From positions 62,001 to 126,000 of the forward strand of contig JAGAZO010000016.1 of NCBI GenBank assembly GCA_017940005.1: a stretch of DNA of 64,000 nucleotides, in the 5' to 3' direction. The stretch comes from Treponema sp. GTDB lineage: Bacteria > Spirochaetota > Spirochaetia > Treponematales > Treponemataceae. Positions within the stretch are counted from its first letter, which is position 1, and each line of letters opens with the position of its first letter. The notes below the pieces were generated by a model. The model was given only the letters and a program-made list of their open reading frames with translations, did no database searches and was not told the origin of the DNA. Position numbers and translations under genes: made by a program. Shown here piece after piece: positions 8,775-17,560 of the stretch.

Positions 8775-9350
8775 ATGAAAGTTATTCTTACTGTTGACAT
8801 TAAATCACTCGGAGAGGAAGGTGACGTCAAAAACGTAGCAAATGGTTATTACCGCAATTTTTTAGGACCGCGTAAGCTTGCCGTTCCTTATAATGATGTA
8901 ACTGTTGCATTATTTGAAAGCCGCAAAGAAGCGATAGAGGCGCGCAAAGAACAGAAGCGCAAAGATTCTGCGAGTCTCAAAGAAAAGCTTGAACAGCTTG
9001 AGCTTGAAGCGGTGCTTCCTGTAGGAAGAAACGGCAAGCTGTTTGGTGCTGTGAGCACGCAAATGATTGTAGAGCTGCTTGCAAAACAGGGATATGACAT
9101 TGAGCGCAAACGCATTGAAATACCAGGACTTTCAATTAAGGCTGTTGGAAACTATCGCTTCACTGTACGCCTGTACGAGGCGCAAACTGCTGAAGTAAAA
9201 ATTACTGTCAAAGCGCAAGAACAAGAGCAGCCTAAAGAAACTGCAAAAGACAGAAAATCGCGCGCTGAAAAGCAGCGAAAAGAAGAAAGTGCGTCCGCTC
9301 CTACAGAAGATGAGAAAAGTCCTGTAGCGCAACAGAACGAGCAAAGTTAA
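8775..9350 (+). CDS. rplI: 50S ribosomal protein L9 with a charged C-terminal tail
   Basis: Residues 1-148 form L9: the N-terminal rRNA-binding domain (MKVILTVDIKSLGEEGDVKN, GYYRNFLGPRKLA), a connecting helix and the C-terminal domain (LFGAVSTQMI). L9 is usually about 150 residues. Here a further 40 residues are Lys/Glu/Gln/Ser-rich and probably disordered. The Shine-Dalgarno AAGGAG directly follows a terminator-like hairpin, so expression relative to rpsF-ssb-rpsR may be tuned by attenuation. Confidence 0.94.
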   Translation: MKVILTVDIKSLGEEGDVKNVANGYYRNFLGPRKLAVPYNDVTVALFESRKEAIEARKEQKRKDSASLKEKLEQLELEAVLPVGRNGKLFGAVSTQMIVELLAKQGYDIERKRIEIPGLSIKAVGNYRFTVRLYEAQTAEVKITVKAQEQEQPKETAKDRKSRAEKQRKEESASAPTEDEKSPVAQQNEQS

Positions 9351-9432
9351 TTGTGGCGTGAAGTTTGTTGCTGCTGTTTTGCAGCAACTTCCAAAACTGA
9401 TGTTTCGCTCGTCGTTGTGTTTTAGAAGACGT

Positions 9433-9454
9433 TTCCGATTTTGAAGAATCGGAA
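9433..9454. repeat. Perfect 8-bp palindrome after rplI
   Basis: TTCCGATT and AATCGGAA flank the loop TTGAAG. It is followed by CTGTCAAAC, which resembles the flank of the hairpin at 255-290. A separate stem, GTTGCTGC/GCAGCAAC, lies at 9367-9388 just after the rplI stop and could be the operon terminator, although it has no strong T run. Confidence 0.4.
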
Positions 9455-9517
9455 CTGTCAAACATTAATGAGCACCATACTTTGCGGCGAAGGTGGTGAC
9501 TATCAGGGCTTTTCAAC

Positions 9518-10846
9518 ATGAATAAACACGAAGCAGTTACTATTGCGTTTGCAGGCGGCGGCACGGGTGGTCACGTGTATCCCGGTCTGGCTGTTGCCGA
9601 TGAGCTTCGTTCGCTTGCTTCTCAAAACGGCATGAGCGTGCGCATTTGCTGGATAGGCTCCTCGCGCGGCATGGACAGGACAATCGTTGAAAAAAATGTC
9701 AACGCGCGCGGAGAAAAAAGCGCAGATATTTTTTACGGCATTCCCGCAGGAAAATTACGCCGCTATGTTTCAATTAATAATCTGCTCGACATATTCAAAA
9801 TCATCGGTGGATTTTTTGCGTCGCTTGCAATTTTGCTCAAAATAAAGCCTGCGCTGCTTTTTTCAAAAGGCGGATTTGTGAGCGTACCTCCGTGTATGGC
9901 GGCTAGATTGCTCCGCATTCCAGTTTTTACGCACGAATGTGATTTTACACCGGGACTTGCAACAAAGCTCAACGCGCGGAGTGCGGAGCGCATTCTGTTG
10001 TCATATAGAGAAAGTGCACGCTATTTTAAAGAATCGATTCGTGCAAAAACTGTTGTGACAGGCAATCCTGTGCGCCCAGCGTTTTACAACGCGTCGAGCG
10101 AGCGCGGTCGCGCGTTTTTAGGGCTTGCAAAGAACGCAAAGCCTGTGCTGCTCGTGCTCGGAGGAAGTTCAGGCGCGCGTCAAATAAATGAGCTTGTGTG
10201 GGAAAACTGCGCGTGGCTGTGCGAGCGCTTTATTGTCGTGCATCAAATGGGCATGAAACGTGCTGCCGTTGATGCGCTTGACACAGCCGCCTCACGTGTG
10301 GGCGCATCGTGCAGTGTCGCTGCACAACGTACAGACACAGCTGGACGCGCAGTCGAATCATGTGCGGATGCGGCTAGTTGCGCTGCCAATGCTACAGCCG
10401 CATTGCGCGCTGCCGACAGTGCAAGCGACGCAGACGCACCAACCGCTGCCATTTCCTCATGCGATTACAAGCCGTATCAATTCATCTACGAGCAGATGAG
10501 CGATGTCATCGCGGCAAGCGACGTGGTGCTCTCACGCGCGGGCGCAAACGCAATCTGGGAATGCGCTGTGCTCAAAAAGCCGCTTGTGCTTATTCCGCTT
10601 GCAGGAAGCGGCACGCGTGGCGACCAGGAAGAAAACGCAGCGTTTTTTGAAAAGAACGGAGCAGCGCTCGTGCTTGGACGAGGCAATGCAGATGGCGACC
10701 ATATGCGTGCCGCGCTTGAAAAACTGTTGCAGATGAGTGAGCGGGAAAAAATGCGTGAAAACTGCGCGCGTCTTGTCGGCAGCGAGCGTCCGGCAAAAAA
10801 AATCGCAGAACTTCTTTTTGCGCGCTTGCTTTTACTCCTGCGTTAA
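9518..10846 (+). CDS. murG: MurG, lipid I GlcNAc transferase, with an Ala-rich insertion
   Basis: MurG adds GlcNAc to lipid I at the inner face of the membrane, making lipid II for peptidoglycan. The glycosyltransferase motifs are present: FAGGGTGGHVYPG (11-23), FSKGGFVSVP (116-124), VLGGSSGARQIN and SRAGANAIWE. At 442 residues it is about 80 longer than usual. The excess lies at about 248-314, an Ala/Ser/Asp/Cys-rich low-complexity insertion in the C-terminal domain just before the YEQMSDVIAASD segment. All catalytic motifs surround the insertion intact, so the enzyme is probably active. Only a weak AGGG precedes the ATG. Confidence 0.95.
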   Translation: MNKHEAVTIAFAGGGTGGHVYPGLAVADELRSLASQNGMSVRICWIGSSRGMDRTIVEKNVNARGEKSADIFYGIPAGKLRRYVSINNLLDIFKIIGGFFASLAILLKIKPALLFSKGGFVSVPPCMAARLLRIPVFTHECDFTPGLATKLNARSAERILLSYRESARYFKESIRAKTVVTGNPVRPAFYNASSERGRAFLGLAKNAKPVLLVLGGSSGARQINELVWENCAWLCERFIVVHQMGMKRAAVDALDTAASRVGASCSVAAQRTDTAGRAVESCADAASCAANATAALRAADSASDADAPTAAISSCDYKPYQFIYEQMSDVIAASDVVLSRAGANAIWECAVLKKPLVLIPLAGSGTRGDQEENAAFFEKNGAALVLGRGNADGDHMRAALEKLLQMSEREKMRENCARLVGSERPAKKIAELLFARLLLLLR

Positions 10847-10854
10847 AGTACAAT
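10826..10854 (+). promoter_or_regulatory. Leaderless-type promoter before cvpA
   Basis: TTGCTT (10826-10831), 17 bases, TACAAT (10849-10854), then seven bases to an ATG at 10862. It lies across the murG stop codon and would allow cvpA-holB-kinase-regulator transcription independent of murG. Confidence 0.5.
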
Positions 10855-10861
10855 GAAAAAT

Positions 10862-11344
10862 ATGTCGTATGCACCGATTGACATTGTATTTTTACTGATT
10901 GTGCTTTTTTTTACCATACTTGCCGCGTCGCGTGGGCTTATAAAAGAATTTTTCAGCAGGGCGGCGTTTATTGCGGGCATTGTCGCAGCAGTTATTTTTA
11001 CGCCACGCCTTGAGCCGTTTGTGCAAAGCGGCGTACACAATATGCTGCTTGCAAAAATCATTTCGTTCTTGTTGATTTTTGTGATTGCATTTCTCGCTGT
11101 GAAGATAGTTCAGCATATTGTGGGTAAGATATTTTCGGGCGAAATTATGAAAGGGCTTGACCGTTCGCTCGGCGTTATTTTTGGCATTGTAGAAGGGCTC
11201 GCTGTCGTTGCGCTCATCCTCATTGTTATTGAAACGCAGACGTGGTTTAAATTTGACACGCTGCTTGAAAACAGCTTTTTCAGCAATCTGCTCAATCCTA
11301 TCATCACAATGTCGAGCAAAAAGATTCAGGAGTTTCCTTCATAA
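10862..11344 (+). CDS. cvpA: CvpA-family membrane protein
   Basis: This protein of about 160 residues has four hydrophobic segments (about 6-24, 27-47, 62-85, 100-125) and the CvpA pattern of a helix followed by SRGLIKEF, then VKIVQHIVGKI and LDRSLGVIFGIVEG. CvpA proteins are linked to colicin V export, purine-related phenotypes and envelope stress. The molecular role is not settled. An in-frame ATG three codons earlier would overlap the -10 box, so the second ATG is preferred. The stop overlaps the next start (TAATG). Confidence 0.8.
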   Translation: MSYAPIDIVFLLIVLFFTILAASRGLIKEFFSRAAFIAGIVAAVIFTPRLEPFVQSGVHNMLLAKIISFLLIFVIAFLAVKIVQHIVGKIFSGEIMKGLDRSLGVIFGIVEGLAVVALILIVIETQTWFKFDTLLENSFFSNLLNPIITMSSKKIQEFPS

Positions 11345-12570
11345 TGTATGAAAATATTATCAGCCAAGAAGCGTGCGTGCTGCTCGAAAACGACATGCGC
11401 ATTGCTGCGCTGCCGGGTGCGCTCCTTTTTTCAGGCCCTGTCGCTTCAGGAAAACTTTCATGTGCATTGGAAAGCGCGCGTATTCTTTCCTGTACCGCCG
11501 ACATTCCTGGAAACTGGAACTGTTCGTGCCCGCAGTGCCTCAAAAGTAAGTCGCTTGTAAGCCACAACATGCTGCTTGCAGGTCCGCGCGACTGCACGCT
11601 TGAAATTGCAGCCGCTCTTGCAGCTTTTGAAAAAGCACATGAGGCTCGCGCGTCGAGCGAAACTGCAACGCGCTATCTTTTTTTGCGGAGCGTTAGAAAA
11701 TTAACAAATCGTTTTTCCCCGGTGCTCTGGCAGGACGACGATAAATTGGCAAAGATTGCAGCTGTTATCTCTGATATTGACGAGCTTATGGAAATTATTG
11801 ATTTTCCGCGTGAGCTTCCAGAACTCAAAAAACTTTTTGAAACATGCGAAAAAATTGCAGCGCTTTGCCAAAAGCTTGAGGCAACGTTTTTATACGATTC
11901 GATTCCCATAAAGCATATCAGAAACATATCGTCGTGGGCGCACATAAAATCAGCGGAAGGGAAAAAAACAGTGATACTTGAAAACGCCGAGCGCATGAAC
12001 GAAAGCGCGCGCAATGCGCTTTTAAAAATCCTTGAAGAGCCGCCTGAAGATGTCGTATTCATTTTGACGACTGCGCGGAGAAGCGCTGTCATGCCAACAA
12101 TTCTTTCGCGCGTACGCACGTACAATTTTCGACAACGCACAAGAGAAGAGCAGCGCGATGTTGTGCGCCGCATTTTTCGCAATGAGCAGTATGACGGCTC
12201 TATAAGCGAATATATGGAAACGTTTTTGCCCGTGCAACCGAATAGTGTGCGCGAGGCTGCTTCAAATTTTTTCAGCGATATAGCACACGGGAAAATTCCT
12301 GATGTTGCGCATACCGTCATGCTGTGCGGAAAATTCGATGTGCGCCTTGAGCTGCGCATCTTCCTTGACGGCATAGCGCGCGCCCAGAAAAAACTGCTTG
12401 CATCTGCTGCAGGAGCAGAAGCGTCCGCATTATGCATGGACGCGGTCAGGCAGTGCTGGAACGATGTGACGATTTACAACCAGTCGCCTGCGGGCGCGCT
12501 CGAAAATCTTACGAGAACGTTGTCAAAAATTAATAAATTGAATGGAGCTGTTTTCAGCGTGGCAGTATGA
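11344..12570 (+). CDS. holB: DNA polymerase III delta-prime/gamma-like clamp-loader subunit
   Basis: This 408-residue AAA+ clamp-loader protein has an N-terminal GALLFSGPVASGKLSCALESA P-loop-like segment, a cysteine cluster with CSCPQC, and the Sensor 1/SRC region (MNESARNALLKILEEPPEDV, FILTT, PTILSRVR). The P-loop reads GPVASGKLS, so it may still bind nucleotide. It fits a delta-prime subunit that loads the beta clamp. About 130 residues between the Cys cluster and the ILENAERMN strand are poorly conserved and may be lineage-specific. It overlaps cvpA upstream and the kinase downstream (ATGA). Confidence 0.8.
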   Translation: MYENIISQEACVLLENDMRIAALPGALLFSGPVASGKLSCALESARILSCTADIPGNWNCSCPQCLKSKSLVSHNMLLAGPRDCTLEIAAALAAFEKAHEARASSETATRYLFLRSVRKLTNRFSPVLWQDDDKLAKIAAVISDIDELMEIIDFPRELPELKKLFETCEKIAALCQKLEATFLYDSIPIKHIRNISSWAHIKSAEGKKTVILENAERMNESARNALLKILEEPPEDVVFILTTARRSAVMPTILSRVRTYNFRQRTREEQRDVVRRIFRNEQYDGSISEYMETFLPVQPNSVREAASNFFSDIAHGKIPDVAHTVMLCGKFDVRLELRIFLDGIARAQKKLLASAAGAEASALCMDAVRQCWNDVTIYNQSPAGALENLTRTLSKINKLNGAVFSVAV

Positions 12571-13850
12571 GCGAATATTTTAAACGCGTCAGAGAAAAGA
12601 TTTCAAAGCTTTCACATGAGCAGCTCAAGGAATTGCTCGACAGCGTTTCAGATGAAAACGAAATATTCACTTCAATTTTCGAGTCGCTTTCTGCAGGGCT
12701 GATAATCGTTGACAAAAGCTGGAAGCTGCTGCTTGCAAATAAAGCAGCAGAGCGGTATTTGCCGCTGTCAATTCGCCTCGATGACGCGAAGTTTGAAACG
12801 GTGCCGCTTCCGCATCTTGTTGACGACGAGCAAATTGCCGCTTTTCTTGGCGACTGTTTTGAAAACAATCGTCTGAATGTGTCTGACGAGTTTACGCTTG
12901 TGACGGCAGGCGGCTCAATCCGCTTTGTGGTGATTACTGTTTTGCCGCTTGTAAAAAAATATGAGATGGCGGGCGCGATAATCTCTGTGCGCGACATCAC
13001 TGAAAAACGCAATCAGGAAATTCTTTTGCGCCGTATGGAAAATCTTGCAGGCCTTACAAATCTTGCGGCGGGAATGGCGCACGAGATAAAGAATCCGCTC
13101 GGCGCAATCAGCATTCACGTGCAGCTCATTCAAAAGGCGGTAAAAAAATCACGAGACGAAGACGGCGTGCTCCCTGACAAAAAATTCATAGAAGACCATC
13201 TTGACGTGGTGAATGAGGAAATTGACAATCTTAATAAAAAAGTTATGGATTTTCTCATGGCAGTTCGCCCAGTGAATGCGCAGCTTGCGCTTGTTGATGT
13301 GGGAAAAATTCTTTCAGATGCTGCGTCATTTATCGCGCCTGAGTTCCACAACAACGGCATTGACGTGCAGACAGACATTTCACATGAAAACATGCGGCTG
13401 CTCGTAGACGAAAAACTTTTTAAGGAAGTGCTCGTGAATATTGCGCAGAACAGCTTGTATGCCATTCAAGAAAAATTTCCTGAATGCAGCGGTGAACGAG
13501 AGTGCCAGACGTGCAAAGGCATTTTTGTGATTGCGAGCTTTATTAAAGACGATGCGTACATCATTGCGATTTCTGACAACGGAATAGGCATGAGCGAAGA
13601 TACTGCCGCACACATTTTCGAGCCATATTTTACAACAAAGGCGAACGGCACAGGTCTTGGCATGACGATGGCGTACAAAATTATTAAAGAGTTTTCTGGC
13701 GACATGCAGGTGAAGTCGTTGCGCGGCGAAGGCACAACATTCACCATTACGCTTCCCATTCCGCAGACAGATAAAAAGCTCTTGCCAGACAATACTGTTC
13801 AGTCGGCAGATGATTTAAAAATAAACGATAGCGAGGCAGCGCAAAAATGA
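12567..13850 (+). CDS. PAS-domain sensor histidine kinase (NtrB/AtoS type)
   Basis: This 427-residue kinase has no membrane segment. A PAS domain covers about 35-145 (FESLSAGLIIVDKSWKLLLA, IISVRDITEKR), followed by a HisKA domain with H172 in GMAHEIKNPLG. The ATPase domain has an N-box (VNIAQNSLYAI), DNGIGM and GTGLGM. Cys pairs near 315-320 (ECQTCKG) in the ATPase domain are unusual. It signals to the overlapping downstream sigma54 activator. The ATGA overlaps at both ends show one operon. The stimulus is probably cytoplasmic and is not known. Confidence 0.92.
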   Translation: MSEYFKRVREKISKLSHEQLKELLDSVSDENEIFTSIFESLSAGLIIVDKSWKLLLANKAAERYLPLSIRLDDAKFETVPLPHLVDDEQIAAFLGDCFENNRLNVSDEFTLVTAGGSIRFVVITVLPLVKKYEMAGAIISVRDITEKRNQEILLRRMENLAGLTNLAAGMAHEIKNPLGAISIHVQLIQKAVKKSRDEDGVLPDKKFIEDHLDVVNEEIDNLNKKVMDFLMAVRPVNAQLALVDVGKILSDAASFIAPEFHNNGIDVQTDISHENMRLLVDEKLFKEVLVNIAQNSLYAIQEKFPECSGERECQTCKGIFVIASFIKDDAYIIAISDNGIGMSEDTAAHIFEPYFTTKANGTGLGMTMAYKIIKEFSGDMQVKSLRGEGTTFTITLPIPQTDKKLLPDNTVQSADDLKINDSEAAQK

Positions 13851-15202
13851 AGTTTACGATTCTTGTAATTGACGATGAAAAAAATATTCGCGAAGGACTC
13901 GGCACTGCGTTTGAGCTTGAAGGCTACGAAGTGCGCCTTGCTTCAAGCGGCAGGGAAGGGCTCGACTTTATTGCAAAAGGCGACATAGACTTGGTGATTA
14001 CCGATTTGCGCATGGACGGCGTCTCTGGCGAAGAAGTGCTCCGTCACGTTACGTCTGAAATGCCCGGCATCCCAGTGATTGTGCTTACCGGGCACGGCAG
14101 CATTGATGCGGCAGTAGATGCGATGCGGCAAGGCGCATATGATTTTTTGACAAAACCGCTCAACCTCGACAGGCTTTCCATTATTGTCAAACGTGCGCTT
14201 GCAAGCCGCGAGCTTTCGTTGCAGCATAAACAGCTCAAAAAGGAAGTTGCAGAGATTCACAAGTTTGACAACATGGTTGGCAAAAGCGGCGAGATGCAAA
14301 AAGTGTTTACGCTCATCAAAAAAGTTGCGCCGACAAAAGCATCTGTATTAATCACAGGAGAAAGCGGCGTTGGAAAAGAACTCGTTGCCAATGCTATTCA
14401 CACCCTTTCACCGAGAAGCAGTCACGAAATGATAAAAGTGCACTGCGCCGCATTAAGTGAAACGCTGCTTGAAAGCGAGTTGTTCGGTCACGAAAAAGGC
14501 GCGTATACAGGCGCGGACAAAATGCAAAAAGGAAGATTTGAACTTGCGCATGAGAGCACAATTTTTCTCGATGAGATAGGTGAAATAAATCAGAGCGTGC
14601 AGATAAAACTTTTGCGCGTGCTGCAAGACCATAAATTTGAACGCGTCGGCGGCGAAAAAACGATTGACGTTGATGTGCGCGTTATTGCGGCGACGAACAG
14701 AGACATGGAAAAAGAAGTGAAGGAAGGGCGGTTCCGCGAAGACTTATACTATCGCCTCAACGTTGTGCCCATTGAAGTGCCGCCGCTTCGCGAGCGGCGC
14801 GACGACATTCCGCTTTTATTAAATTCATTTCTCAAAGAATATGCAGAGGAGAACAACAAAGCCATAAGCGGCATAGATGCGCGCGCCCGCTCTGCACTGT
14901 ACAAATACGACTGGCCAGGAAACATACGGCAGCTGCGGAACGCGGTTGAAAGCGCAGTTGTCATGTGCGGCGGCACGGAGATTACGCTCGACGATTTGCC
15001 GCCATCGATAAGCGGCGTGAAAGATGCAGGGAGCATTACAATACCGGTAGGCATTACGCTTGACGAAGCTGAAAAAGCGATTATCAGGGAAAATCTTGCT
15101 GCGAACAAAGGCAACAAGAGCAAAACTGCCGATGTGCTTGGAATAGGCAGAAAAACGCTTCATCGCAAGCTTGAAGAATACGGCATGGAAGGCGATGAGT
15201 AG
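13847..15202 (+). CDS. Sigma54-dependent response regulator (NtrC/AtoC type)
   Basis: The 451 residues form three domains: a receiver with phospho-acceptor D53 (VITDLRMDG) and K103; a sigma54 AAA+ domain with Walker A GESGVGKE (171-178), the sigma54-contact loop GAYTGA (218-223) and an FLDEIGE Walker B; and a Fis-type HTH (about 410-448). It needs RpoN, which is not in this window. Two-component partner: the overlapping kinase upstream. I saw no obvious -24/-12 promoter elements nearby, so the targets lie elsewhere. Confidence 0.94.
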   Translation: MKFTILVIDDEKNIREGLGTAFELEGYEVRLASSGREGLDFIAKGDIDLVITDLRMDGVSGEEVLRHVTSEMPGIPVIVLTGHGSIDAAVDAMRQGAYDFLTKPLNLDRLSIIVKRALASRELSLQHKQLKKEVAEIHKFDNMVGKSGEMQKVFTLIKKVAPTKASVLITGESGVGKELVANAIHTLSPRSSHEMIKVHCAALSETLLESELFGHEKGAYTGADKMQKGRFELAHESTIFLDEIGEINQSVQIKLLRVLQDHKFERVGGEKTIDVDVRVIAATNRDMEKEVKEGRFREDLYYRLNVVPIEVPPLRERRDDIPLLLNSFLKEYAEENNKAISGIDARARSALYKYDWPGNIRQLRNAVESAVVMCGGTEITLDDLPPSISGVKDAGSITIPVGITLDEAEKAIIRENLAANKGNKSKTADVLGIGRKTLHRKLEEYGMEGDE

Positions 15203-15339
15203 TTTGTGCGCGAAGTGGCTCGTGCAGTTTTTTACGCGTGCAAAATGATGCTGCATGCCTGCTGCATTTTTACATGCACGGCGATGAGCACTGACGCATA
15301 GTGCAGTTTTTGCATGAGCAGCACATTCTCTGCGGTGCC

Positions 15340-16017
15340 TTATTTTGAATGCCCGTGCCGCCACGCTGTTATTGCAGTGTATGCAGCGACAACTTCTTCC
15401 GTTTTTTTGTGCGCGACGCGCTGCACTGTTTCATTTTCACTATTGCTGTCGGGATGAAACAGCTTGAGCTTTTCACGGTATGCGCTGCGCAGCTCTTTTT
15501 CCGACGCGGACGACGATATGCCGAGCACCGCATACGCTGCTGCAATGCGCTTTGGCACGGCGACAAGCTTTTTTACGCTGTTCACGCCTCGCACAATTTC
15601 GCCGCGCCGCTTTTTTTGTGAAAAGGTGCGGTAAAATTGTGCAGCGGCTCCGTGCAGTTTGGAATCATACATGTCGGCGGAGCGTTTTTCATCATCACGG
15701 GCGGAGCCATTGCGCGCGCGCTCTGCATTTAGTGAACTTTTTATGTCCGCGTGCTTTGCTGCGGCAATTGCTTCGCTCTCTGTGTTTGCCGTCATTTTTG
15801 TGTTCGCGCATTGATTTTCTGAAACAATAGTTGCATTGTCTGTTGTAGCTGCAATCGTTGCATTGTGTGCCAGTGCGGAAAGTGCGCTTTTGCCTTGCTG
15901 TGCATCTTTTTCAAGCACATCATACACTGACGGCGCGCTTGCATCATCGCGTTGCAAGGAGCCGCTTTCAAGCGCGTCGCTGAGCAGTTCGCCGAGCCTG
16001 TCGTACATAGAGTCCAT
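15340..16017 (-). CDS. C-terminal J-domain protein
   Basis: This 225-residue soluble protein carries a DnaJ J domain at its C-terminus (about 160-220: AAYAVLGISSSASEKELRSA, YREKLKLFHPDSN). The HPD motif that stimulates DnaK ATPase is intact. The N-terminal 110 residues are Ala/Asn/Thr/Ser-rich and low in complexity, apart from a short amphipathic start (MYDRLGELLSDALESG). The start used lies eight bases after the glgC stop; a longer frame would overlap glgC. It is likely a specialised DnaK co-chaperone. Its client is unknown. Confidence 0.8.
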   Translation of the reverse strand: MDSMYDRLGELLSDALESGSLQRDDASAPSVYDVLEKDAQQGKSALSALAHNATIAATTDNATIVSENQCANTKMTANTESEAIAAAKHADIKSSLNAERARNGSARDDEKRSADMYDSKLHGAAAQFYRTFSQKKRRGEIVRGVNSVKKLVAVPKRIAAAYAVLGISSSASEKELRSAYREKLKLFHPDSNSENETVQRVAHKKTEEVVAAYTAITAWRHGHSK

Positions 16018-16025
16018 TGAAAGTA

Positions 16026-17312
16026 TTAAATCACCGTGCCCGATGGGATGACTGCATTTTTCGGTATGACAATGATGCCGTCTGCACAATAGAATAAACC
16101 GTGGTCGCCGTCATCGTAGTGATTGCCGCTCACATTGATTGAGCAGTTGTCGCCAATATGCGCATTTTTATCGATGATTGCATGTGAAATGCGGCAACCG
16201 TGTCCGATGCCTATGTTTGGTCGATTATGTGCAGCGTTGTCCTGTTTTTCTTCGTCGCTTTCATAAAAATCTGCGCCCATGCTGATGACTCCGTCAAGCC
16301 AGCTTCCTGTCTCTATGACTGAGCGTATGCCTATGACGCAATGCTCAAGCTTGCAGTCAGTGATAATACAGCCTTCTGCTGTTATAGTTGAATGTATGTC
16401 TGCACGGTTTATCTTTGATGGAGGAAGATTGCGCATGTGCGTATAAATCGGTTCGTTTTCATCATAAAAATTAAACTGTGGTGTGTTTTCCGTAAGATTG
16501 ATATTTGCTTCATAAAAACTGCGTATTGTTCCAATATCTTCCCAGTAGCCGCCAAAAATATACGAATTGATTTTCTTTGTTTTGATAGCTGCGGGAATGA
16601 TTTCTTTGCCAAAATCTGTCATGCTGTTGTCAAGCATTTCTTCCATGACGGGCGCGTTGAAAATATAGATGCCCATAGAGGCAAGGTACTCTTTTTCAGG
16701 AGGAAGCGAACCGCGCGCTTCTTGCGGAATTTTCCAACTGTCGATATTCATATCGGGAGCAGGTTTTTCCATAAATTCAGTGATGCGATTTGTGCTGTCG
16801 ATTTTCATGATGCCGAACCCCGACGCGTCAGTCCGATTCACTGCTGTTGTGGCAATCGTTACGTCAGCACCAGAGTCAAGATGCCGTTTCATGAACGCGC
16901 GCAAATCCATGCGGTACAACTGGTCGCCTGAAAGGATGATATAGTGTGTAGGATTTTGCGGCTTGAAGTGCAAGAAATTTTTTCGCACCGCATCAGCAGT
17001 GCCTTCATACCAGCTTGTGTGCTCAATCGTTTGTTCGGCGGCAAGTATTTCTACAAAGCCGTGCGAAAAACTGTCAAAATTGTATGAGTTTGTAATGTGC
17101 ATGTGCAGCGAATACGAATTGAACTGTGTCAGAAGGTAAATACGCTTGTAGCCTGAGTTGATGCAATTTGAAATGGGAATGTCTACAATACGGAACTTGC
17201 CGCCGAACGGTACTGCCGGTTTTGAGCGCTCTTTTGTAAGCGGAAAGAGGCGTGTGCCTTTTCCGCCTCCCAGTATAATCGACAACACGCGCATTTTTTC
17301 TTGATTTGCCAT
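16026..17312 (-). CDS. glgC: Glucose-1-phosphate adenylyltransferase
   Basis: GlgC makes ADP-glucose from glucose-1-phosphate and ATP, the committed step of glycogen synthesis. The 428 residues have the nucleotidyltransferase signature LGGGKGTRLFPLTKERSKPA, the YEGTADAVRKN and GDQLYRMD motifs, and a C-terminal left-handed beta-helix allosteric domain. AGAAGGA lies six bases before this ATG; an in-frame start 11 codons upstream lacks one. A possible promoter (TTACAA, 16 bases, TATATT) lies just upstream. No other glycogen gene is nearby; a J-domain gene follows. Confidence 0.95.
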   Translation of the reverse strand: MANQEKMRVLSIILGGGKGTRLFPLTKERSKPAVPFGGKFRIVDIPISNCINSGYKRIYLLTQFNSYSLHMHITNSYNFDSFSHGFVEILAAEQTIEHTSWYEGTADAVRKNFLHFKPQNPTHYIILSGDQLYRMDLRAFMKRHLDSGADVTIATTAVNRTDASGFGIMKIDSTNRITEFMEKPAPDMNIDSWKIPQEARGSLPPEKEYLASMGIYIFNAPVMEEMLDNSMTDFGKEIIPAAIKTKKINSYIFGGYWEDIGTIRSFYEANINLTENTPQFNFYDENEPIYTHMRNLPPSKINRADIHSTITAEGCIITDCKLEHCVIGIRSVIETGSWLDGVISMGADFYESDEEKQDNAAHNRPNIGIGHGCRISHAIIDKNAHIGDNCSINVSGNHYDDGDHGLFYCADGIIVIPKNAVIPSGTVI

Positions 17313-17512
17313 ATGTGAATCCTTCTGTAATATAGTGGCGAGCATGTATTTTGTAAGGCTGTATTAATTATACTCTACGTTTGTAAATTTTGCAAATTTA
17401 TTTTTTATAAGTTTCGACAAGTTGCCGCAAGAGCTGTCAACGCCATCTGTGATGTCTTCAACAGACATGCCATCGCATTTTTGAGCAACCGCATGGCACA
17501 GCACAGCGTCCA

Positions 17513-17552
17513 AAACAGGGGCTGCACTTCAAAGAGCGGACAGCCCCTGTTT
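17513..17552 (-). terminator. Strong hairpin after the 5'-nucleotidase gene
   Basis: AAACAGGGGCTG and CAGCCCCTGTTT form a perfect 12-bp stem with a 16-base loop, placed 9 bases past the stop codon. On the minus strand the stem ends in TTTT. It probably terminates the yibE/F-nucleotidase transcript. Confidence 0.7.
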
Positions 17553-17560
17553 CTGATGTG

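Noticed and set aside
15203-15339. Terminator between the sigma54 activator gene and the convergent J-domain gene
   Set aside because: TGCTGCAT occurs twice here, but as a direct, not inverted, repeat, so no stable terminator stem could be drawn.
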